Positions 20,492-29,740 of a stretch of 64,000 nucleotides of DNA are shown in pieces. A program made the position numbers and the translations under genes. The DNA lies in assembly GCA_948567375.1 (NCBI GenBank), contig OX419755.1:56053001-56117000 (forward strand), written 5' to 3'. The notes under the pieces were generated by a model that was not told the origin of the DNA, did not search any database, and saw only the letters and a program-made list of their open reading frames with translations. The stretch's first letter is position 1, and every line of letters begins with the position of its first letter. Source of the stretch: Lunularia cruciata. Its lineage: Eukaryota; Streptophyta; Marchantiopsida; Lunulariales; Lunulariaceae.

Positions 20492-22300
20492 GTTAATTAC
20501 TTGGAATGCTACGAGGTGGATGTTGAAGACAAGGATCCATATGACTTCGCCTCGGGTGAACCTAACTTGGAGGAAGGAGGTTTGATGGCCGCTCGCCTCG
20601 GGTTAAGCTGAGTAAGCCACGTTGAAGGAGTCATCAACCCCGATGACTGTCAAGATGTTTTATTAACTGAAGGAAAAATTTTAAAAATCTCAAAGACAGT
20701 TACTTTGGAGGAGTTGGCAAGATACACTGCCCTATTTATAGAATTCCAAGATGTATTCGCCTAGTCGATTGATCAAATGCCGGGTATTCCACGAGAATTT
20801 GGAGAACACCGGATTGATCTGATTGAAGGTGCAGTTCCGGTTTGGCAGCGACAATACCGTCTGAACCCAAAGTACTCACTTTTGGTGAAAGATGAAATTG
20901 ACAAGTACTTAGGAGCCGGAATCATCTTCCCTGTCTTAAGCAATGAATGGGTCTCCCCCATTGTCATTGTCCCAAAGAAGAAAATAGGGAAGATCCGAGT
21001 GTGCCAAGACTTCCGAAAGTTGAACGCAGTTACAATGAAAGATCATCATCCCTTGCCTTTTACCAATACAATTTTAGATCAGGTAGCTGGGCATCCTTGT
21101 TATAGTTTGCTTGATGGATTTTCAGGGTACAATCAAGTATCCATTCGAGAAGAAGACAAGGATAAAACTACATTCACAACAGATTGGGGGCACTTTTGCT
21201 TACAATCAAATGCCCTTTGGGTTGTATAATGCTCCCGCTACTTTCCAGCGGATGATGAATTCAATCTTCAAAGATTTCTTGTGCAAATTTGTGGAAGTTT
21301 TTATTGATGACTTTTGTGTGTTTGGGCAAAGAGATGTACATTTAGATTACCTTTGCCAAACATTTGAAAGATGTCGTGTTGCCGGCTTGTCATTACACCC
21401 GGAGAAGTGCTTCTTTGCAATGAAGGAGGGAATTCTTCTGGGGCATCGGGTGTCAAGCCAAGGTATCGAAGTTGATGTCGAGAAGGTCAAAATAATCGCA
21501 GCTTTGGAATCCCCGAAGAACATCCGGGAGCTGAGAGCCTTCTTGGGACATGTCGGATATTACAGACGCTTCGTGTCAAACTATGCAGTGCTTGCTGCAC
21601 CACTTACAAAGCTTCTGAAGAAATCCAAAGACTATCTGTGGGAAGCAAATCAAGAAGAAGCTTTCCAGGTGTTGAAGAAGAAACTAGTTGAAGCACCAAT
21701 CATGAGGGCCCCAAATTGGGACGTCCCTTTTCATGTGTATGTGGACACTTTGTCCATGGCCATTGGAGTCGTCTTAAGTCAGAAGGACGAGAAGAAGAAG
21801 GACTACCCGGTGTATTATGCCAACCAGCAACTTTCAGTTTCTGAAAAGAACTATTTGACAACTGAAAGAGAAGCACTCGGAATGGTGTATGCCTGCAAGA
21901 AATTTTGTCATTATTTGTTGGGGTATGAATTTGTCTTCTATGTGGACCATTACGCATTGCAACATTTGGTCAAGAAGGCAGATTTATCGGGACAAATTGC
22001 AAGATGGATCTTGTTGTTACAAGAGTTCACGTATACTGTACAAGTAAGGAAGGGAGCTTCACATTCGAATGCGGACTTCTTGTCTAGGTTAGAAACTCAA
22101 GACCAGGAGTGGGAAATTGACGATCGGTTCCTTGACAAAGAGTTGTATCACTTATCAGAAATGCGAAGTACAAGGTATGCAGCTGAATATAATTATCTGA
22201 ATACTCTCCATTGTCCTGAGGGGATGGACCTGGAACAGCAAGCAGTCTTTCTCAGGAAAATGGGGCCGTACCAGCTTAAACACAACATTTTTTTTTTAGA
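20492..22300 (+). pseudogene. Family-B reverse transcriptase and RNase H
   Basis: RT begins after a TAG at 20762-20764 (TGG expected, in FAWSIDQMPGI). Landmarks are WVSPIVIVPKK, RVCQDFRKLN, LLDGFSGYNQ, MPFGLYNAPATFQR and the catalytic VFIDDFCVFG near 21300. An extra G in the run at 21186-21190 shifts the frame by one inside RT. RNase H follows (YVDT near 21740, TEREALG near 21865, YVDHYALQHL near 21940, NADFLSRL near 22075). The domain order is normal for Ty3/gypsy and there is no sign of a second RNase H. Confidence 0.85.
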
Positions 22301-22302
22301 TG

Positions 22303-23467
22303 GGCAAAGACAAAGTACTTTGGTGATGCTTGGAGTCATACGAAGTAGGAGGAGTGATTGAATCTTTACACTCCAAAGCATCGGGAGAACACTATGCTCT
22401 GAAGAATATTGTAAAGAAAATTCTTTCAGCATGGTATTGGTGGCCTACAATGTACAAAGACGTGCATGCTCATATCCAAAGCTGTGATGCTTGTCAGAGA
22501 ACGGGGAAGCCGACGGCTACTTCTCAATGGCCTTTGAGACCAATTTTGCCTTTGGCCCCATTTGAGAAATGGGGAATTGATTTTGTGGGTCCCATTCAAC
22601 CAATGACCTGAGTCACAAGAAAGTGATACATTTTGGTTTGCACTAACTATGCTACCAAGATGGTCAAAGCTGAAGCAACTCGCAGAGATGATGCTGAATT
22701 TCTTTTGAAACATCATCTCCTGATATGGGTGTCCTCTGGTATTGGTCAGTGACCAAGGAACACATTTTTTGAACTCTATAATGGAGGCATTAACCAAGTA
22801 CTTTCAGATTAAGCATCGGAAGACGACTCCTTACAACCCAAAAGCAAATGGCTTAACAGAAAAAGCGAATGGGTTACTCGGTAAAATTTTGAATAAGGTG
22901 ACTATCAATTATGCCTATGATTGGGATACAAAATTACCAGCCACGTTGTGGGCATATCAAACGACAAAGAAGATTACAACCAAACAAACTCCATACTTCT
23001 TGACATATGGCTTGCATCCCATACTGCCAGTTGAATTTGAAGTTCCGACATATCGGGTTCTTTGCAAAGAATGAATGTCGGAAGAAGACAGTCAGGATCT
23101 TCGGATTCATCAACTGATGTGGTTAGAAGAGAAAAGAGATGATGCAATGCAAACCACAAAAGAAGTACAAGCACAGAGGAAAGTCAGACACGATAAGAGA
23201 ATCAAGCCTGTGACTGTACGAGAAGGGGATTTGGTTTTGTTATATGACAATCGCCGAATATTTTTTCCAGGCGAGTTACATTTGAGATGGATGGGTCACT
23301 ATCAAGTTCTTCGTCTTTACAAAAATGGGTCCATGCAGCTCGTAGACTTAGAAGGTAATCCTTTTGCCACTCGAGTAAACGGGTGGAGAGTTCGGAGATA
23401 TTGGACCATAGACTCGGAAGTTTCTAAGACACCCGAGGTCTATGTTTGCGGGGACGCTCACATTTGA
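22303..23467 (+). pseudogene. Family-B integrase without chromodomain
   Basis: The start is shifted near 22303-22306. The order is a His-His-Cys-Cys zinc region (SLHSKASGEHYA to CDACQR), WGIDFVGPI with the first Asp, LVSDQGTHF with the second Asp near 22745, and ANGLTEKANGLL with the Glu near 22855. The C-terminal domain has REGDLVLLYDNRR and RWMGHYQV. Stops at 22323, 22610 and 23072 are TGA in places where CGA fits, and there is another frameshift near 22725. The frame ends at 23465-23467, directly at the polypurine tract, leaving no room for an envelope-like gene. Confidence 0.8.
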
Positions 23468-23478
23468 GGGCGGAAGTA
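23463..23478 (+). other. Polypurine tract (family B)
   Basis: TTTGAGGGCGGAAGTA abuts the 3' LTR start (TGCGGTGCACACA at 23479). This T-rich plus purine layout is typical of Tat/Athila-like elements. Confidence 0.75.
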
Positions 23479-23891
23479 TGCGGTGCACACATTTTTTGTT
23501 TTTTTCAGAATAAAGGAGGAGAAGTGTATAGAGAAGTCAGATTGCGCCTGTATGGCCAAAGAAGGCAAGGAAAAGAGTCTTCGGGATGAAACCCAAAGTA
23601 AAGTGACTTTAGGTCATAAGGAGAAGTACTCAAAAATGCCCTGTCAGCATACAACCCGAAGTAAATTATCTTTGTATCGGGGGGAGCTCAACCCGAGGCA
23701 AAGACAGTCTAACAACCTTTTGTCGGGGCAAGAAATTCAAGAAGGGGCCATTTTAAAACTGGCGGCCCATACGCGCAAAGGTTGATTGATAGTGACAGGT
23801 GCATGTTGGAGGTGTGATTTCTCGGTAGGAACTCGAAGTGACAGAAGACAAAGAAGCACAACTCTATAAAAATTGGAATTGCAATGACAAA

Positions 23892-25298
23892 ATGTCGAGT
23901 ACTTTTCCTTCGCCGCTGAGAAGTCGTCTTGCAAGTGATCGGGGAAAGGGAAATAGAGTTAGGATTGTGTTAGTGCGCAAGGGCGTGGTCGCAAGAGTGA
24001 AATTGAGAGAAAGTGAGAAGGTAGAAGAGATGGGAGGAGGGAAGAAGAACTCCAAATTTGTAGTGAGAAATCATGCGATTCCGAGGTTAGATGTGATAGC
24101 AAGGATCAAAGTCTTGAGCCAACTTTGGATCACCTTTCTGGCATAGAACTGGAACGTAAGTTTTCCAGGATTCATGACAGAAATCATCAAGAGTAAGTGT
24201 CTTGATGGACCCAAGGAAGAAGGGAAGAGAGGAAATCCGGCTTGCTGGATAGAGTCGGATTGGATACTTGTACTCGGTAAAGAAGCAGGCTCGGAGCAGG
24301 GAGCCACGTTCTTGGGGAAGGGAGAGATAGCTCAAGAGACTCAGGAGGTGAGAGATGCCTTCTTGTCGAAAAGAACAAAGAATGAGTATAAAGTTGAGAG
24401 TTACAAGGATCCAGTGAAGAGAGGGATTGTGAGTGCTCTCATGGCGATCTTGAAGCCGGAGAGAACGACTTATGTGATGAAACACCAAGTGGTGTTCTTC
24501 CATAAGTTGTTTGTAGGAGAACCTATAAATTGGGCGAGGTGTTTTCACGAGAGAACAAGGCAAATGGTGTGGAATTTGCGGGATAAGTCGCCTCCACACT
24601 ACATCGTGCCGTTTGCAACACACTTCTACCTCGGGCTCAATTTGCTGAACTTGGCAGAGCGGACTCGGATGGTGTCGCACTTCCATCTTGATGTGCAAAA
24701 GGAGGTCGATGTCAAGGAGCAGCAATACATTCTCCAAATCCGGAGCACGGACAACTACTACGCAAAGACAAGGAAGAACGTGGAGGTCATAGTGAGTACC
24801 CCGACAAAGAAGAGGAGTCGGCAAGGAGAAGCCGAAGACAACGAGAAACCTCAGAAGATGCAGAGAAGTGACCCGAGGCAAGGTATGGTGGTAATTGAGT
24901 TGGAGGATGAAGACTCAAAAGGAGATGCTGAGATCAAAACGGAAGACTCGGAACATGAGGAGGAGCCTGAGCTAACGTTGCAGAGTGGAGGTACGAGCAG
25001 CGATAGTGAAGAAGGTGGAGAGATGACATCGGTGCCAACGGCTGACAAATACAAAGAAGAAGTGCAAGCCGAGTTGGAAGCCAAAGACAACATAGCGCTG
25101 GAAGACAAAGTTACGGTGGCCGAGGAAAAGAAGATTGCAGTACATCAAGGAGATTGCTTGCAACGTAAGGCGAAGTGTGAAGTGGGGCCAAGTAGAGTGA
25201 AGGAAGAGGTAGCCGGACCTTGGAGTGCAATGAAGGTGACTTTGGGAGTTTTGTGGGAGGGATCAGAGGAAGTTAGAGTAGAGAAAGAAGATAGTTAG
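23892..25298 (+). pseudogene. LTR-borne protein of family B, best-preserved copy
   Basis: A frame of 468 codons is open except for one TAG (24144-24146, codon 85) at the Trp of LAWNWN. Codons 1-46 are basic, and an inner ATG at codon 47 (MGGGKKNSKF) is shared by all copies. Codons about 47-260 look globular: PRLDVIARIKVLSQLW, TYVMKHQVVFFHKLF, EPINWARCFH, YIVPFATHFYLGLNLLN. A putative nuclear localisation run TKKRSRQG follows, then a long Glu/Asp/Ser-rich part (DSEHEEEPELTLQSG). It starts 27 bp after the LTR TATA box. The layout loosely recalls the domain called putative plant transposon protein in plant databases, but this is a guess. A host-gene capture is also possible. Confidence 0.6.
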
Positions 25299-25300
25299 AA

Positions 25301-25786
25301 TACCCATGACTTCAATTTCAGTTCTGATTGAAGATGGAATAGAAATTGAAGGAGAAATAACAGTAGTGAATAAACCCGAAGTGCAGGATCCAGCAGTAAG
25401 TGTCTTCGGGTTAGTAACATGAGTGATTAGGGGAAAGTGGGTTACAAATTGAAGGTGTAGATAGTGTACCCATGCTTGCAATTACAATTCTTGATGAGGA
25501 TATAGTAGAATTAGCAAAAGAATTGATAATAGTTAGACCCGAGGTAAGAGAGATATGAGTGCATGTGTCTTTGGATTTGACATTTGACACTTTAGAGAAG
25601 AGTGGGTCGGGAGATAGGGATTTAGAAGGCTTAATTATGATAGGAATTGCAGATCAGGAAGGAGAAGTGTTAGAATTAGTGGAGGAATTGGGAGTTGTGA
25701 AACCCGAGGATAGAGTAGTAGGAAGTAAGATTACTTCGGGTTTGGGTTTGAAAGCCGAGGACGAAGTAGACATCGGATCGGAATAG
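25301..25786 (+). pseudogene. C-terminal tail repeats of the LTR-borne protein
   Basis: Three degenerate units of about 28-30 codons read IPMTSISVLIEDGIEIEGE, VPMLAITILDEDIVELAKE and IADQEGEVLELVEELGVV, each followed by a PE(V/D) step (near 25301, 25469 and 25640). They are broken by stops and frame changes relative to the upstream frame, but the last unit and its end (DEVDIGSE then stop) are seen at 16219-16497, 47147-47362 and 10049-10255 too. This suggests the protein originally continued through here. Confidence 0.45.
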
Positions 25787-26571
25787 TAACAGTTTTGAGA
25801 TTTGAAGAGGCAGATATGAAGAGGTGCATTTTCATTTTGGATCTATAGGTTAGAAGAGTTGTGGTAGAACGGTATAGTTGTTAGAATTGTCAATTTGTTC
25901 ACTACTGTAGAGTGGCATTCGCAGTCAGAAGTTGTTCAGTGCCATAATTTCTGAGAATAGATAAAGCAAAGTGTTGTGAAGTAGTGCTCGTTGCTTGAGC
26001 TTGATTCCAAGTATCAACTTTGTAATTGTGTTTGTGAGTGTGTGAAGAAATTCAAAGAGCAAGTCAGTGTGTTTGTTGGATGTTGGATTCCATAGCCTTG
26101 ATCTTCATTTTATGTGTTTGATCCTGAGTGAAGTGCAATGAAAGCAATGCCTTGATAGATCTGAGAGGAATTGTAGTGTTGGTAGTATTTTGCATTTGTG
26201 AGGGTAGTGCAAAGTTGATGTGAAGCAATTTCGATCAAGGAAGTTGTGCCTTCAGTGGAAGGGTGGAACACAATTTTAAGGCATTTTGCAGTGAAGTGCC
26301 ATTTTTGGGAGAGCTTGAATCATCACAATCAAGATTGTTTGGAAAGATTTGATGGAGTTGTGATTAAGGAGTGTTAATTTGTGACAAGACTGCGAGTCAG
26401 TGCTTGTTACTCTCTTCCGGGTGTAGTTTCTACTTGAGAGATTAAAGACGCAACCAAGAAGAACTAAATTGTTACTTTGCTTTGTATTTGGACATTTCTG
26501 ACTCATATTTCTGCGGGAACAAACTTTACTTACCCAATAACCGCAAAAGTGATATTTGCCGGGTTGTCACA

Positions 26572-27543
26572 CATTGTTACTTCTTGGCAATAACTTAATC
26601 TTGAAGGGCATACCATGATTGGAGTGTAATCCCTTTGGTATATAATCTAGAAACACATATGCAAACTCTCGAACTATTTGAGCAACCATTGCTTGATAAG
26701 GTTTTTGACCCTCATCAGATTCTTTATTGACAATTAGCTTGATTCACACTGCAAAAATAGGCTTATCTTCCTCTAAACCTTGCTCTATGGCTGCTTTACT
26801 AACAAATTTCTCATCTTGGGATTGCCTATTCTTAGGTGTCTTACGCAAAGGTGCCAAATAACCTAATCAGTAATTTTTATCTTGGTGTTATATACTTGAA
26901 TTGTCATTGGGTCTAATCAAATTGAACCTTATGACATTCAAGGTAAACAAGGTAAACCTAGAATGACATGATAGTGTAGAGGTGCCACTACAAATCTCAT
27001 ACACTCCAAATACTCCTTCCCAATCTTGAAAGTAATAGGATGTGAGGTATGAAATGCTGAACCTTTTGTACCATCCGCCATCATCAATCTACTTTTAATT
27101 ATTGGTTTGATAGGAATACTTAATTCTTTTGCTAATTGTATGTATATGCAATTCTTTGAGCTTCCAAAATCAACCAAAATCCTACAAGCACGGTCATATA
27201 TCATACCTTGTAAGTGAAATAAACTTGCATGGGTCAAGCCTTGAATCCCATTAGAACTAGTCAAGTTCCAAATATGTGGCTCAAGTTCTCCTATTGGGAT
27301 TCCTTGTTTCCTTGATCATCGTGCTCCATGAACTCCATTTAGGCAATTTGTCAAGGTTATCCATTCTTGAGTGGACATTCTAGCAATATGATGCCCAATT
27401 TGGTGATAATAAAATCAATCACCATTTTGTCATAATCTCTCCCTATCTATAGGGCCAAGTGGTTTTCATGATCTCTATTAGTGCCGGCTCCTCTACCCAT
27501 GTGTAGTGTGTTGGCAAGTTCTATGAAGGTCAAGGTCAAGACA
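26572..27543 (-). pseudogene. Family-C gag-protease-RT start, second copy (C2)
   Basis: The minus strand encodes the same segment as C1: protease with ILVDFGSSKNC and RLMMADGTKG, YHVILGLPCL, and the RT entry near 26580-26640. It is better preserved than C1, and its uninterrupted CATACACTCC site shows what C1 looked like before the solo LTR landed. The left end lies at nearly the same RT position where C1 ends (8766). The right end, in gag, is cut by the old family-A copy. Confidence 0.65.
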
Positions 27544-28233
27544 TATAATATCCATTTGTGCATGTATGTGCTATTGTGATATTTTGTTTGGTATAACAAG
27601 TACTTGAGAGATAGATTTATATAGAGAGAAAAGATGATTCTATGTTAGTCATGATTAGCTAAAGTTAGTTAAGGCCAAGATAGAAAGGACCTTACTTTAG
27701 AGGAAGTGGACAAGATGAGCACCACTAATTTGAATTCTAGTGTATGGACTTGATATTATTCTTAGGTGTTTGGCTTTGAAGAAAGAGTTGAGAACTCTTG
27801 GACCCACAAACCTTTGTGCTTTGGATTCTTCTATAGTCCAAGGATAGCCCATGTGAAGGAATCCTTAACTTCATGATTGGGTCAAGATAAGACCACATGC
27901 TTAGGGGAATATTCCTATAAGTATGGATATTCTTTAAGACTTTTAGACTTTATTTGACTTATAGCCTACTAACTTGAGTTACTCCAATAATTAGTAACTT
28001 TGGTGCATAACTATTTCATAAGTATATAAACTGAGAGTGATGAGGTACTCATTATCCTTTCATTTGCACTATCTTTCTCTCATTGGGTTCTCTAGTGAGC
28101 AATTGTTTGAGTCTTGGAGTGTTGGCCTTGGAGGAGTATGATAGGGTTGGGGCTCCTTGACTTCTTGGTCCATGGTGCACAACCATAATTGCCATCAAAG
28201 GTTCATCTTGAGTGAGAGATAGGCTGGCTCACA
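27544..28233 (+). repeat. 5' LTR of the old family-A copy
   Basis: It aligns end to end with the young LTR at 49968-50645. The start has mutated (TATAATATCC for TGTAACACCC) and the end is GGCTCACA. The primer site after it is degenerate (TTGTTCCATTTCC). The next piece, to 29047, is a decayed leader with no gene. Confidence 0.85.
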
Positions 28234-29047
28234 TTTTTTGTTCCATTTCCAAGACCTCTCTAAAAGGTAAGATAATGTTCCATGTATAATTTTATATTAG
28301 AAAAATAAAGGCCATGAGAGCTCACTTGGAGAGAACCTTAGGAGAAAAGAGGACTGAACTTTTTTTAGAGAACTTGGACCCATTTGTATACCTTATAATT
28401 CATTATGATTTTTTTGAGGTGATATTGTATATACTATACACATGAGAGGATTTGGAAAGATTGTGTGTGATAGATTGCAAATTTTTGGGATTACATTGAA
28501 TTTAGGCAAAACCTCAAGTTTGAGATCAAGACTTGAAATTTTCAAAAAGGATAGCTTGGATTATGTATTAGGTTGAACACTTGAAATTATTGTAAGCGTT
28601 GCTACACGCATTGAGCTAGAATATTGGAAGGTAGTACGATAATTGTTCTTGCAAACCACATGCTCTCTAGAACTTTTTATAGAGTCTACCATTCCTTTAT
28701 TTTCATTGGATTGCCTTGAAAGTATTCAAAAAAATTAAGTGTATAGTTTTCTACCTTTTGGCCTAAGAATTAGAGAGAGATCATTCTTGCACAAGAAGTT
28801 ATGAGTTTTTAAAGTGAGGGGAGTGGTTTTCAGACCAAATCTAAAATGTGTGTGTTGAATAGAAAGGTGCCTAGGAAGGTGATCAGGTGTAAAAGTACTA
28901 CGACATTTTAAAGTATTGTGATATACTAGTTGAGAGAATTTAGTGATACTATGAGGAGAGGTCAATTTTGGAGAGTTGAGATCTCATGCATGAGGAATGT
29001 GAGAGCAACCAAAAGTATGTTTGAGTGTTTAGACTCATCTTGGGAAC

Positions 29048-29517
29048 ATGGAGGGTCAAAAAGAGTGGAAGTTGAGGCTATTCAAGGTTCCCTAATTATT
29101 TGAGTTGATTGTAGGGGTTGATTTAAGGAAAAGAGAGTTCAAATAGAATTTGAAGAGAGTGTTGAGAGGATCCAAAACATACACTAATTGGAGTAAACAA
29201 TGATTCTAAGTGCTTTTTACATAAAGAGAAGGGACATAAGGCAAGTTCATTTCCATTGACCTTTGAGAGCAAGAGATTGAGGGAAAAAAGAGGTTTACTT
29301 TGCTTGGGATTTCATATTGGACTTTCTTCACCAAGATTAGGAGGGAAGAGATCTAAGACCAAGGAGTTGTGTGACAATTGTGGAGTGAAAGGACTTCCAA
29401 AAGGATATGATTGTAATGGAGTAACAACTTGTGGACACTTTGGTGAAAGATCTCGGAGAGAGTCTTAGTATAGTTACAGAGAAACTACCACCTTCATCAA
29501 CTAGTTCTCAAGATTAG
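29048..29517 (+). pseudogene. Family-A ORF1 (zinc-knuckle protein), decayed
   Basis: The start ATG (29048) and the stop (29515-29517) match the intact ORF1 copies. The remnants WKLRLFKVP, GVDLRKREFK and CDNCGVKGLPKGYDC are readable in shifted frames. The zinc-knuckle cysteines are partly lost. Its presence in the old copy shows ORF1 is an ancestral part of family A. Confidence 0.7.
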
Positions 29518-29740
29518 TGATATAGATAATCTTTCAAGTTATGGATAAATTATCCATGAGATTTTGATTAATATGCCCTCTAGGATTTAATCTTACTATA
29601 GAAATCTTGGAATAACCTAAACCTTTTTTTTTCTCTATGGCTCTCAAATGGTTTTAGTCATGTATATACTCTACTAGTTATAGAGTGAGAGAAAATAAAA
29701 AATAATTTTGAAAGAAAGAGAAAGATAATGATGAGCTAAG

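Larger units (their letters stand above)
14238..26571 (+). mobile_element. Complete family-B Ty3/gypsy retrotransposon, 12.3 kb
   Basis: Two 3.1-kb direct LTRs (14238-17323 and 23479-26571) bound a 6.2-kb interior with primer site, gag with three zinc knuckles, protease, RT-RNase H, integrase and polypurine tract. Flanks are CATGG (14233-14237) and CATTG (26572-26576), a near-perfect 5-bp duplication. The RT wording (DGFSGYNQ, FIDDF), the lack of a chromodomain and the tRNA-Asp-like primer site place it in the non-chromoviral Tat/Athila-like group. The interior frame is broken by many stops and at least three frameshifts, so the copy is dead. It inserted between two blocks of family-C sequence. 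Confidence 0.9.
23479..26571 (+). repeat. 3' LTR of the complete family-B element
   Basis: It begins TGCGGTGCACACA and ends GGGTTGTCACA. It contains the best-preserved form of the LTR-borne frame. Followed by the target duplication CATTG. Confidence 0.9.

Noticed and set aside
22303-23467. Envelope-like gene after family-B integrase
   Set aside because: The integrase frame ends directly at the polypurine tract and no extra frame with signal or membrane segments exists.
24087-24881. 264-codon minus-strand frame inside the family-B LTR
   Set aside because: It is the antisense of the LTR-borne frame. Its openness follows from the codon composition of the sense strand, and the equivalent is broken in the other LTRs.
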